Assembly (NCBI GenBank): GCA_054601695.1
Contig: BAAHQB010000144.1
Span: 1-64,000, forward strand
Direction of reading: 5' to 3'
Origin: Amorphochlora amoebiformis
Taxonomy: Eukaryota; Cercozoa; Chlorarachniophyceae
DNA: 64,000 nucleotides
This document shows positions 11,826 to 45,898 of this stretch, piece after piece; position 1 is the stretch's first letter; each line of letters opens with the position of its first letter. Under the pieces are notes generated by a model that saw only the letters and a program-made list of their open reading frames with translations, searched no databases and had not been told where the DNA came from. The position numbers and the translations under genes are program-made.

Positions 11826-12680
11826 GTGAACATATATCTATATTTGTATTATAAATACGTACATATGTACATAAATACATGTATACTTTGTATGTGAAAT
11901 CATATGATAGCCTTTAGCGCCGTGATATGAGTGGCAATAGACCATACAAACTACCCAACAGGGAATACAATACAAACTACCCAACAGGGAATACAATACA
12001 AACTACTAACAGGGAATACAATACAAACTACCCAACAGGGAATACAATACAAACTACCCAACAGGGAATACAATACAAACTAATGACAGGGAATACAATA
12101 CAAACTACTAACAGGGAATAGAATACAAACTACCTAACAGGGAATACAATACAAAGTACTAACAGGGAATAGAATAGAAACTACCTGACAGGGGATACAA
12201 TAGAAAGTAGTAACAAGGAATAGAATAGAAACTACCTGACAGGGGATAGTTTCCAGCTTTGAGAAGCTCAATCGCTCCTTCAACGGCGCTAAAAGGTCAA
12301 TATCAATAAACACACCATACCACACCATACCATACCATACCATACCATACCATACCATACCATACCATACCATACCATACCATACCATACCATACCATAC
12401 CATACCATACCATACCATACCATACCATACCATACCACACCATACCATACCATACCATACCATACCATACCATACCATACCATACCATACCATACCGTAC
12501 CATACCATACCATACCATACCATACCATACCATACCATACCATACCATACCATACCGTACCATACCATAACGTATCATACTATATATTCCATTGCATAGC
12601 ATAGCGCAGCATAGCATAGCATAGCATAAGTAAATAATGCACAAAGAATGACCAATCATCCGTGTCAACCTCCAGCGCCC
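10042..12680 (-). CDS. Unknown gene, 3' part, four exons
   Basis: Four minus-strand exons agree in phase: 12680-12653, 12288-12236, 10417-10304 and 10085-10042 (TGA 10044-10042). They encode about 79 residues including [37 protein letters not shown] and [14 protein letters not shown]. The 5' exons were not found. The AVEGAIELL and DGIAVDPDN segments read like real protein, but I do not recognise a family. The terminal exon is uncertain: another frame of the same stretch ([15 protein letters not shown]) stays open and could splice onward to about 9405. Two of its introns carry tandem copies of exon end plus donor. Confidence 0.42.
10188..10325. repeat. 33-bp array copying exon end and donor, unknown minus gene
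   Basis: Four copies, on the minus strand, of aacgcaagcacagg followed by gttgaaacaaacacaatg. The first is the 3' end of exon 10417-10304 with its donor; the rest lie downstream in the intron. Confidence 0.88.
10500..11205. repeat. Degenerate telomere-like tract (CCTAACCCAAACCAAAAC)
   Basis: About 700 bases of C/A-only sequence built on CCTAA, CCCAAA and CCAAAACC words. It resembles strongly decayed CCCTAA repeat in the same orientation as the telomere and lies 10 kb inside the chromosome, within the intron 12236-10417 of the minus gene. No exon is visible. Confidence 0.8.
11225..11830. repeat. (TA)n microsatellite block
   Basis: Long TA runs with occasional CA/TG, in the same intron as the telomere-like tract. 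Nothing else is seen. Confidence 0.95.
11936..12236. repeat. 27-28 bp array copying exon end and donor
   Basis: Ten to eleven units of ctacccaacagggaatacaa type. Read on the minus strand, each carries a version of ccctgtcag/gtagtttctatt, which is the 3' end and donor of exon 12288-12236. The copies nearest the exon are the best matches (ctacctgacaggggata). Confidence 0.88.
12310..12572. repeat. (CCATA)n pentanucleotide array
   Basis: Nearly perfect CCATA repeat, about 52 units, followed by a short (CATAG)n run at 12594-12628. It fills the intron between minus exons 12680-12653 and 12288-12236. The long open frames across it are composition artefacts. Confidence 0.97.
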
Positions 12681-13215
12681 CTATCGATTCATGTTTTTGT
12701 TTGCGCAATCCATGACCAATCATCCCCATATCGATTCATGCGTTTCGTTTGTTTGCACAAACCATCCTCAATCATCCGCATATCGATCCATGCGGTTTTT
12801 TGCAAAAGCCATGACCAATCATCCGCATATCGATTCATGCGTTTCGTTTGTTTCACACACAAACCATCCTCAATCATCCGCATATCGATCCATGCGGTTT
12901 TTTGCAAAAGCCATGACCAATCATCCGCATATCGATTCATGCGTTTCGTTTGTTTGCACAAACCATGACCAATTATCCCATATCGATTCATGTGTTTGTT
13001 TGCACAAACTATGACCAATCATACGCATATCGATTGGATTGTTACTATGACCAATCAGACGCATATCGATTCATTTGTTTGCACAAACCATGACCAATCA
13101 TACGTATATCGATTCATTTGTTTGTTTGCACAACCATGACCAATCATACGCAGATCGATTGATTTGTTTGCACAACCATGACCAATCATACGCAGATCGA
13201 TTGCACAAAGCATGG
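12648..13215. repeat. About 45-65 bp array with catgaccaatcatccgcata core
   Basis: Ten units containing ccatgaccaatcatccgcat and tcgattcatgcgtttcg, including a higher-order duplication at 12745-12960. On the minus strand they look like exon 12680-12653 with its acceptor (gaatcgata, then cggatgattggtcat) lacking an internal 18 bases. Another related fragment lies at about 13448-13478. Confidence 0.85.
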
Positions 13216-13221
13216 GAAAAA

Positions 13222-13224
<3 letters not shown>

Positions 13225-13255
<31 letters not shown>

Positions 13256-13256
13256 C

Positions 13257-13307
<51 letters not shown>

Positions 13308-13354
13308 TATACATATGTATACATTTTTTTAATATATTATATAAAATATGTATA

Positions 13355-13394
<40 letters not shown>

Positions 13395-13445
13395 TACATA
13401 AACATATACATAAATATATAAATATAATAATATATATATTATCCG
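13225..13445. repeat. (TA)n block
   Basis: TA dinucleotide with interruptions. The stretch 13446-13695 that follows is non-repetitive but shows no exon I can support. Confidence 0.9.
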
Positions 13446-13695
13446 TGTGAAGCTGAAGCCCCCATATCGATTCAGAGAAATGAAAGAAAGGCTCAAATAT
13501 TCCAATCACAATGACTGACTAGCAATAAATCTCCCACCCGCAATTCACAACCAGCAATCTAGCCTTTTCACAAACACTAAAATACACACCCATATAATTC
13601 AGGAGTTGGGAGAAATTTTCAAATTCCTTGGAACCTTTCACGAAAATTTCGGTAAACCATAGATAAAAATATACAACCATTGAGAACCCCCTTTC

Positions 13696-13882
13696 TCAAG
13701 ATCCCTCCCACTCACACTTGCAGGACTTGATCAGGAAGCCGACAGTCCCTAGAACCAACACGATGACGATGCTTACAAACAACACGATGCTTACGAACAA
13801 CACGATGCTTACGAACAATACGCTGGTCAACTTAACCCGCTCACCAAATCGCTCAACAGACCCAAATGTACACAAGTATAAC
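13696..13882 (-). CDS. C-terminal membrane-anchor exon, gene otherwise unresolved
   Basis: A minus-strand frame from an acceptor at about 13883 (ataaag) to TGA at 13698-13696 encodes GSVERFGERVKLTS, a long hydrophobic segment (VLFVSIV repeated three times, then VLVLGTVGFLI), and a short basic/acidic end, KSCKCEWEGS. This is the plan of a tail-anchored or type I membrane protein. The three hydrophobic repeats come from tandem 18-base units (13760-13815). No 5' exon was found in the microsatellites upstream. The plus strand is also open here (from a ttgcag acceptor at 13722), so the strand is not certain. Confidence 0.35.
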
Positions 13883-13949
13883 CTTTATATATCAATGTAT
13901 ATGTACACCCATATATGTAAATATGAATATGCACCATATATATATATAT

Positions 13950-15230
<1,281 letters not shown>

Positions 15231-15261
15231 TGGACAAAGGTGAAACACAGTTTCCAGTGTT

Positions 15262-15626
15262 TTGGATGAGAGTTCGCATTCACGTTCATGTTGTGATTGT
15301 GATTGTAATTGGGATTGGGATGCAGGATTAGGAATCGCATTAGAATTCGCATTCGCATTCGCATTCGCATTCGCATTCGCATTCGCATTCGCGTTGTGAT
15401 TGTGATGCAGGATTAGGAATCACAATTCGCATTCGCTTTCGCATTCGTGTTGTGATTGTGATGCGGTATTAGGACTCGCATTCGTGTTCGTGTTCGTGCT
15501 CGTGCTCGTGCTCGTGCTCGTGTTCGTGTTCGTGTTCGTGTTGTGATTGTGATGCGGTAGTAGGGCTCGCATTCGTGTTCGTGTTCGTGTTGTGATTCTG
15601 ATGCGGTATTAGGATTCGCATTCGAG
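15262..15626. repeat. Compound (ATTCGC)n/(GTTCGT)n array repeating an exon start
   Basis: Hexamers attcgc and gttcgt alternate with five copies of gttgtgattgtgatgcgg or close variants, ending at 15626. The first bases of the next exon (ttgtgattctgatacggtg) are one more copy, so the array repeats an acceptor-side exon edge. Confidence 0.88.
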
Positions 15627-16086
15627 TTGTGATTCTGATACGGTGTTGCTGCGGGATTTGGAGCGCGGGATTCGGAGCATTTCGCGAGACATCGAGGGTG
15701 TCCTACAACACCAACTCGCAGTCAACGACACATGTGCACAACTCCTGCACACAATGAAGGAAGAGATCGACTTATGGAAACCTCTCACAGTGCAAGACAT
15801 CGATGTTGAAATAGATCGAGAAAAGGCTTTGGAAGCGCAGAGGAAGCGTGACCCAGAGTCTGTCTTTTCCCTAACCTAAGCCGTTCAAACGATGCTGATC
15901 TGTGAATCCTAATCCTGCTCTTTCTCGTCATCATTCTCGTGTCGCTGTTTCTTCTCAACTTGCTGTTTGCTCTCGTTGGTTTGGTTTGTGCTCGCGTTTG
16001 TGCAAGTCTTTGTGCCTGTGCTCGTGTTTTGTGCTCGTGCTGATGATGATGATGATGATGATGATGATCATCATCATCATCATCAT

Positions 16087-16118
<32 letters not shown>

Positions 16119-16345
16119 TGATGATGACAATAGTGAGTGTGATATTTCCATTGTTTCGATTTGGTTAGAGTGTCGATGGAGCAGTGGTGGGAAAGCACTA
16201 TGCAGCAGCTCGACGGAAAAGCAACAGCAGCTGTCTTATCCAATGTATACTTCCTATCATTTATATTTTGGAAACATTTATCGATATCTAATCTATGGAT
16301 CATGTACACATATGTATACATTTGTATATATCATAAATATACGTG

Positions 16346-16439
<94 letters not shown>

Positions 16440-19053
16440 TACGCAACGTAATGTAGAGGAGCCTGCTTGGGTACTTTACTTGTTACATAGATCATGTCAT
16501 GTGATGTCATGTCATGTGATGTCATGTCATGTGATGTCATGTCATGTGATGTCATGTCATGTCATGTCATGTCATGTCATGTCATGTGATGTGATGTCAT
16601 GTCATGTGATGTCATGTCATGTCATGTCATGTGATGTCATGTCACGGCGCTTGACGCATGACTCGCCGGTTCGCGGAAGTGGTTGTGTCCGTATCCGTAT
16701 CATATTCGGCTATTCGACTATATGTATCGTATTCGACGGTCTGTATCCGTATCATGTTCGAGTGTCTGTATCCATATCATATTAGAGTGTCTGTATCCGT
16801 ATCATATTCGAGTGTCTGTATCCGTATCATATTCGACTGTGTGTGTATCATGTTCGAGTGTCCGTATCCATATCCATATCATGTTCGAGTGTCTGTATCC
16901 GTATCATATTCGACTGTGTGTATCCGTATCATATTCGACTGTGTGTGTATCATGTTCGAGTGTCCGTATCCATATCATATTCGACTGTCTGTATCCGTAT
17001 CATATTCGAGTGTCTGTATCCGTATCATATTCGACTGTGTGTGTATCATGTTCGAGTGTCCGTATCCATATCCATATCATGTTCGACTGTCTGTATCCGT
17101 ATCATATTCGACTGTGTGTATCCGTATCATATTCGACTGTGTGTGTATCATGTTCGAGTGTCTGTATCCGTATCATATTCGAGTGTCTGTATCCGTATCA
17201 TATTCGACTGTGTGTGTACCATGTTCGAGTATCCATATCCATATCCATATCATGTGCGACTGTCTGTATCCGTATCATATTCGACTGTGTGTATCCGTAT
17301 CATATTCGAAAACTCGAAAACATATCCGTATGAGTTGTTGTCCACATTTGTGTGATATCCGCTTCCGTATTAAGATACCTCTTGTAACAATATCGAAACG
17401 CTCAGGTCGGGGCATCGAGATTTGAGCGAAAGAGAAAGGTGTGCACCACAATCAAACCAAACGCCTCATGTTATCCAAACAAAATGACGCACCCATGAGA
17501 ACAATCGTGATATCACATCATGTCACAAACTATGATGATCTCACATATGTGTCACACACATCACAAAACGACACACCCATGAGAAACAATCGTGATGTCA
17601 CATCATGTCACATATATGTCACACACATAACAAAACGACACATTTATGAGAACAATCGTGATATCACATCATGTCACAAACTATGCTCATCTCACATATG
17701 CGTCACACACATAACAAAACGACAAACCAATGAGAAACAATCGTGACATCACATCATGTCACATATATATGTCACACACATAACAAAACGACACACCCAT
17801 GAGAAACAATCGTGATATCACATCATGTGAGAAACTATGCTGATGTCACATATATGTCACACGCCTCATGTTATCCCTAACGTAACTGAAATTTACAGCG
17901 TACAGCCAAGGGCAGCAGCCGTAAGGACAACGACCCCAACGCACTGCTTAGAGAGGGCTTGGACATCGCCTCCGCCGATCACATGCATGCAAACCCCGCC
18001 AACGCTCACGGATTAATATCCCTAGAAAAAATCAAGGTTACCCCAATATGCATATACCCGAGTCATTCATGTATGCTATGGGTGTAAATGACTGATTCAC
18101 ACGTGTGCGTATCCGACTCATTCACACATGTGTGTATCCGACTCATTCACACATGTGTGTAACCGACTCATTCACAAGTCATTCACAAGTCATGTGTGTA
18201 ACCGACTCATTCACAAGTCATTCACAAGTCATGTGTGTAACCGACTCATTCACGAATCGTTCACTCATGTGTGTAACCGACTCATTCACAAGTCATTCAC
18301 ATATGTGTGTAACCGACTCATTCACACGCGTGTATCCGAGTCATTCACGAATCATTCGAACTGTCTGTAACAGACTCATTTTATTGCCCATGTGTCTATC
18401 CAGGTCATTTACACATGTGTGTGTGTGTGTCCGATTGATTGACGCATGTATATGTGCGGGTGTATGTGTGTAGCCGATTGATTCACACATGTGTATGTGC
18501 GGGCGTGTGTGTGTAGCCGATTGATTCACGCATGTGTAATGTGCATGTGTATGTGTGTAGCCGATTGATTGACGCATGTGTATATGTGTAGCCGATTGAT
18601 TGAAGCATGTGTATGTGTGTAGTGTGCGTGTGTGTAGCCAATTGACTCACGCTTGTGTACAGCTGTATGCAGCCGAGTCATGATGACGCATGTGTGTAGC
18701 CGATTGACTCACACGTGTGGGCCTTTTACTAAGTCTTTGTGTTATTGTTGGAAAGAGGTATTCAGCGATTAAAGAGATGATTCCTCCTGCAACGTCAAAG
18801 CCATCCTCCAAACAGCGCAAGATCCACAATCTACTACACTATGCGCAGGAAACGCTACACCATTTGGTCACAAACACTCCAATCAAACACTACTCAAAAT
18901 ATCATATCTATATATATATATATATATATATTGTAAATATATATATATTTATATATATGTACATATACATATTTAGATTGTATATAACATGCAATATGTA
19001 TGAAGTATATAAAGGTATTCTACATGATTATAGATTTGTGTACGTTTATGTCA

Positions 19054-19084
<31 letters not shown>

Positions 19085-19174
19085 TATATATATATTATAT
19101 ATGTATATATATATGTATATATATATACTTATTTACATTAAATATACATATATATATATATATATATATAACAT

Positions 19175-19231
<57 letters not shown>

Positions 19232-19235
19232 TATA

Positions 19236-19278
<43 letters not shown>

Positions 19279-19375
19279 AATATATATAAATATATACATT
19301 ACATAATGTACATTTATCTCTATGAAGTATATTTTACGTATCCGTCATAATCGCACGTAAATATACTATTGCATA

Positions 19376-19421
<46 letters not shown>

Positions 19422-19464
19422 CTATATATAAATATAAATTATATGTAAAAGTCTAGGTGCATAA

Positions 19465-19523
<59 letters not shown>

Positions 19524-19534
19524 ATATATATATA

Positions 19535-19572
<38 letters not shown>

Positions 19573-19686
19573 GTGTGTGTATACGTACGTAGTATTCAGC
19601 ATATAAAATATATGAATAAAATTATATATATGTATATATGTGTGTGTGTGTATTTATACATACATATATATACATATATATATGTA

Positions 19687-19733
<47 letters not shown>

Positions 19734-19790
19734 GTAATACACACACATATATATATATATACATATATACGTGTATGCATTTATATATTT

Positions 19791-19852
<62 letters not shown>

Positions 19853-19990
19853 TACGTATGGTATTTATGTATGTATGTGTAAATGTATTTTTGATATGCT
19901 ATTTATGTTTGTATGTGTAAATGTATTTTTGATATGAAAATAGATGGGAAAAGTATTATAAAAAGAAATAAAAAGATGTATACATAAATT

Positions 19991-20040
<50 letters not shown>

Positions 20041-20042
20041 AT

Positions 20043-20092
<50 letters not shown>

Positions 20093-20101
20093 TTTATATA
20101 T

Positions 20102-20139
<38 letters not shown>

Positions 20140-20221
20140 GTGTATATATATATATATATAATATATATATGTATATATAATTATTTTTTTTTTTTTTTTT
20201 TTTTTATCTATTATTTATTTT

Positions 20222-20280
<59 letters not shown>

Positions 20281-20324
20281 TTAATTTGTACAGATATATG
20301 TATTCTATATATTTATATACGTAA

Positions 20325-20371
<47 letters not shown>

Positions 20372-20502
20372 ATTTGTATATACACATATATAGACACATA
20401 TATGTACCTATATAATGTATATTTAATAGGAATACAACATACAATGTACGTACATAAATATCTACATATAAATATAAATACGTATATATATATACACATA
20501 TA

Positions 20503-20549
<47 letters not shown>

Positions 20550-20632
20550 ATATAGATATTTATGTACGTACATTGTACAGTTGTATAAAATGTACATTAT
20601 ATATATACATTATATATATATATATATATATG

Positions 20633-20670
<38 letters not shown>

Positions 20671-20797
20671 TATACATATATATATAAATATATATATATA
20701 TGTACATTTTAATATACATACAACCATACAATGTACGTACATAAAATATTTATATATAAATATAAATACGTATGCATATGTATATATGCATGTATGC

Positions 20798-20853
<56 letters not shown>

Positions 20854-20865
20854 TATATGTACACA

Positions 20866-20911
<46 letters not shown>

Positions 20912-20965
20912 AAAATCTAATATATTATATGTATATATTTTAGATATATGTATATACATATATAC

Positions 20966-21035
<70 letters not shown>

Positions 21036-21036
21036 A

Positions 21037-21067
<31 letters not shown>

Positions 21068-22009
21068 CATATATATATACGTGTGTATATGTTTAAATCT
21101 ATATATTTTTAAAGGGAATATAATGTGCATGTATGATATGGTTGGTACTTGTTCAGGCCAATGTTGACAAAAGTTTGGAGCCAGCCGTCCGGAACGCAAT
21201 GCTGGACTTCGCCGGAAAACGCCTGCCCCCAGCTCCCTCATCTACGCAATTGCAAGCGAGATCACAAGCGAGAGAACAGGCGAGATCACAAGAGAGAGAA
21301 CAAGCGAGACCTCAAGCGAGAGCACAAGCACCTGCAGACTTCAAGGCAAGAAGGGGAGATGTCAGGGAGAGGGATATTTGGGATACTTGTAGATACAACG
21401 GGTCTTGGGATATTTGCAAAATTTGGGATGCATAAAGCTCAAGGGCGCGGAACTAAGATTCGGATGATGTATGTTTCTGTCTATTTTCTGTGTGTAGGTA
21501 CAGTGTATCCATTTATATATAAATAGATATACGTAGGATGCGTATGTACAAATATAAATTCGTATAATGGATACAAAACGTAAATAAATCTGTATTTTAC
21601 ACGTATATAGGATGTGGATTCCGATGGGGTTTCGGATTTGAAGCGCGATTGGGGTAGCGATCTAAGAGCGGACTATCCACAAGGACTAGAAGGAGAACCT
21701 CGACGTGGACAAGATCGACAAGTGGACTTGCAGGAGGAGGACTACAGGGAGGATTTGCAGGAGGAGGGCTACAGGGAGGGCTTGGCAGAGGGGATGCAGG
21801 ATCGTGAGCAGGCGTCTGTGCCGTCCTCGTTGTCCAGTGATCGCGACGGGTCGATTGTAGGAAGCAAAACGGAAGACTCCGAGGGATTCGACTCTCAAGA
21901 CGGCCAGGTAGTTAAGGACAAAGAATCGGGAATCTCAATGGTGCACTTCACCAGAGATGCGTCACGAAGGACAAATCAGAACGTCAAAAGATTCAAGCGC
22001 CGGCGTTGA
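15627..22009 (+). CDS. Unknown charged/helical protein, six exons found
   Basis: Exons 15627-15847, 16171-16244, 17899-18036, 18756-18866, 21157-21360 and 21611-22009 (TGA) join in consistent phase and give about 381 residues. The 5' end is missing. The first exon reads [18 protein letters not shown] and [20 protein letters not shown]; the second [17 protein letters not shown]. The third is [18 protein letters not shown], the fourth YAQETLHHL after a basic stretch. The fifth ends in Gln/Ala/Arg repeats ([13 protein letters not shown]). The last is acidic with [19 protein letters not shown] repeats and a basic end, KRFKRRR. Helical, charged composition suggests coiled coils. If the first exon does not splice at 15847 it stops at 15879, which would make 15627-15879 a separate gene end. 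No family recognised. Confidence 0.62.
16036..16135. repeat. (GAT)n-(ATC)n-(GAC)n inverted trinucleotide repeat
   Basis: Nine GAT units pass directly into six ATC/CAT units and then about ten GAC/GAT units. The GAT and ATC halves are complementary and can fold into a hairpin. It lies in the intron between exons 15847 and 16171 of the plus gene. Confidence 0.95.
16490..16650. repeat. (ATGTC/ATGTG)n array
   Basis: Pentamers gtcat and gtgat alternate in a 15-base higher-order pattern (gtcatgtgatgtcat). It is followed by about 40 non-repetitive bases (16645-16685) and then the next array. Intron 16245-17898 of the plus gene. Confidence 0.93.
16684..17312. repeat. About 31-bp array, tgtatccgtatcatattcga
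   Basis: Some 20 copies with cgagtgtc/cgactgtgtg variants arranged in a higher-order unit of about 170 bases that is repeated three times. It lies in the same intron; the frames running through it are artefacts. Confidence 0.93.
17440..17880. repeat. About 90-130 bp tandem repeat
   Basis: Four to five long units containing gagaacaatcgtgatatcac, atcatgtcacaaactatg and gtcacacacataacaaaacg. It ends 20 bases before the acceptor of exon 17899-18036. The opening motif cctcatgttatcc recurs at the end (17865-17877). Confidence 0.9.
18045..18720. repeat. Two adjoining arrays, gtaaccgactcattcaca and gtagccgattgattgacg
   Basis: The first (18085-18380) has units of 23-40 bases, the second (18410-18720) units of about 35 bases. 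Their shared tgtgtgta-ccga-t-att core suggests common origin. They fill the intron between exons 18036 and 18756 of the plus gene. Confidence 0.92.
18905..21100. repeat. 2.2 kb (TA)n-rich intron
   Basis: Long TA runs dominate. They are interrupted by a T20-plus run (20186-20206), a duplicated 45-base block at 19855-19940 (tatttatgtttgtatgtgta) and two near-copies around acaatgtacgtacataaata (20440 and 20735). No exon is seen between 18866 and 21157. Confidence 0.93.
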
Positions 22010-22510
22010 TTAGGACAGACTAGCAAGACTAGATTCGTGTGTCTCTGAGTTTCTAGATCTATTAGATATATAACTACTAGAACTAGACTAACATGCGCAG
22101 TAAGTACAAACACGCACATATATATATATATATATATATGTGTGTACATATACTAGATCTAGTAGATATACATACACATATATATCGTAACTAGATATCC
22201 TATATAAGATGTGGTGAATTCTAGTAATTCTAGATATTTACAAAACCTTTGCTGTAAAAGATACTGACACTAGAATCTAGATATAGTAAAAGTAGACTTT
22301 TGATTAACTAGACAAACCGTTATTCAGTCACCGCATGACTATTGCATGACTTGCGCATATACAACTATGCATGCGCATATCAAGCCGGCCAGCTACTACT
22401 AGACTAGATCTAGTAGATATAAAAGTCTATGTCAAAATATTGTATATATATATATATATATGTACGTGTATATATATGTTACAGATATATATATGTGCTT
22501 GTATCTAAAC
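22010..22510. other. CTAG-rich island between convergent genes
   Basis: It starts within 10 bases of the TGA of the plus gene and contains more than a dozen CTAG sites, several as CTAGATCTAGTAGAT variants, plus two short TA runs. It resembles 541-1025 and 45899-47745. It may mark transcript ends. Confidence 0.65.
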
Positions 22511-22529
22511 GTTTAAATCGTGCGTGATC

Positions 22530-22756
22530 TCTGCTAGCTCTGGTCACGTCTGGAAGCCCTTCTAGCCTTGTCCAGATTGTCGAGTTGTACCGTTCCAGGA
22601 TGACGCACAGGGCTCTCAAACTTGGCCAGGGACTAGAGGGACACGAGCTAGACGAGGGATTCCCACACGCAAATCTTCCACGGCTTGGTCTAGTAGGTCG
22701 GAAATGTCGAGTTTTAGCGCATCTACGATGATATCGGGGGTCTCAAATTAGCGCAT
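22530..22756 (-). pseudogene. Decayed tandem copies of the HhH-repeat gene's last exon
   Basis: Below the stop codon at 22757 the terminal exon is repeated in damaged form. The blocks ctctcaaacttggccaggga (22612 and 22775) and gcgcatctacgatgayat (22718 and 22753) each occur twice, as do fragments of the VSLAKFESPD codons. Frames are broken by stops, so these copies are not coding. Confidence 0.75.
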
Positions 22757-29572
<6,816 letters not shown>

Positions 29573-30360
29573 GCTACTACTGCACGAAGGAAAGAAGGAT
29601 AACTTTCATCCAAATTTGCGAATTTCGTGAGATTGCGATGGATGTGATCAAGTGGATGATATAAACCACCAGCGGACACGGTCGGATTGGTGTATATGGA
29701 TATTACTATTGCTGTACGACGGCGAGGAGCGCGGGCTTCACGGATTTGATGAAGAAGTTCCGAAATATTAAAATATATCTTCGTACATATCTGGAATATT
29801 TATTCCAGCTATCAACATAAAGATATATCTGATACTGTATATGATGCGACATTATTCCGACATATCTGATATGAATATCCTGTATATCAGAAAATAAATA
29901 CCCAGGTGGGGAGCCTAGGGCATCTCAACGTTTCTCCTTGCGAAGCGGGGTGTTCGTCGTGGAAAAACCCAACGACCCCTCTGGCGCTTATTTCGTTAAT
30001 CTACACCGCATTCACTACTCCTCTCTGTAATCCAGACTCTCTTTTTCTTACATTTTGCGATCAGTGGGCCTTATTTGTGGTATGTTATGGATTTACTAGT
30101 TTGTGATGTGAGGTATTCGTATTTATTTATTTGTTGCTTTTGTTGGGACTTGGAACATAGTTTTGGGAGGCGGTGAAATGCTCATTGCTCATACAAATAT
30201 TTCCAATACATCACGTGTACGTATGCGACTACACATCTATTTGTATTTAAGCGTCCATGTGTATTTCGATATATCTTTTCAATACACACTTTGTGGATTT
30301 ATTCAACTAATGCCAATCTGTATTTATGTATGTACGTACACACGCACATACACACGTCAC

Positions 30361-30395
<35 letters not shown>

Positions 30396-30478
30396 CACAC
30401 ACATGAACGTGGATATGAATTTTCGAATATATTACGTATTTCTTCCACATACACAAATAATGTATATATGTGTACATG

Positions 30479-30577
<99 letters not shown>

Positions 30578-30580
30578 AAA

Positions 30581-30653
<73 letters not shown>

Positions 30654-30666
30654 CATATATATACAC

Positions 30667-30751
<85 letters not shown>

Positions 30752-30802
30752 ATATATATGTATATATGTATGTATATATATACATATATATACATATATG
30801 TA

Positions 30803-30844
<42 letters not shown>

Positions 30845-30965
30845 TATATATATAATATTATATATATATGTATATATATATGTATATTATATATATATAT
30901 GTATATGTATGTGTATGTATATATGTGTAAAAATACATTCAAAAATTTATATAATACATATACAT

Positions 30966-31035
<70 letters not shown>

Positions 31036-31171
31036 GTATAATATATATAAATATATACGTATAATATATATATAAATATATACATATATATATATATATA
31101 TTTATATTTCTATATATATATTATATCTATGTACATATGAATATAATGTATATAAAATATATATATATATA

Positions 31172-31203
<32 letters not shown>

Positions 31204-31331
31204 TATATTTTAACATCTATATATAGATATATATATATATATGTATACATATTATATTTTAACATCTCTCTCTCTATCTCTCTCTCTCTCTCTATATATA
31301 TATTTATATACGTATATACTAGGTCGGTAGA
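29573..31331. promoter_or_regulatory. Divergent intergenic region, HhH gene / CCDC177-like gene
   Basis: Start codons at 29572 (minus) and 31332 (plus) face away from each other. 29600-29900 is ordinary sequence. 29906-30106 is an open plus-strand frame, and an overlapping frame (29936-30027) reads RSGVFVVEKPNDPSGAYF, which could be an exon of the plus gene (a phase-0 donor gttaat follows), but I cannot prove it. 30165-30470 is non-repetitive and includes a (CA)n tract; 30475-31320 is TA repeat plus a short (TC)n run at 31264-31294. Confidence 0.45.

Positions 31332-45898
<14,567 letters not shown>

Noticed and set aside
12134-12668. Frames reading Met-Val-Trp-Tyr-Gly repeats
   Set aside because: Pure (CCATA)n pentanucleotide array.
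15785-16321. Minus-strand frame of Arg/Gln-rich and poly-Asp/His sequence
   Set aside because: Opposite the plus exons 15627-15847 and 16171-16244 and dominated by the trinucleotide repeat.
17352-17392. Possible exon [10 protein letters not shown] between aag and gtcggg
   Set aside because: No phase joins it to the neighbouring exons without a stop.
16683-17425. 255-codon frame rich in Tyr, Ser, Val and Cys
   Set aside because: Product of the 31-base array; all three forward frames are open, and it lies within an intron.
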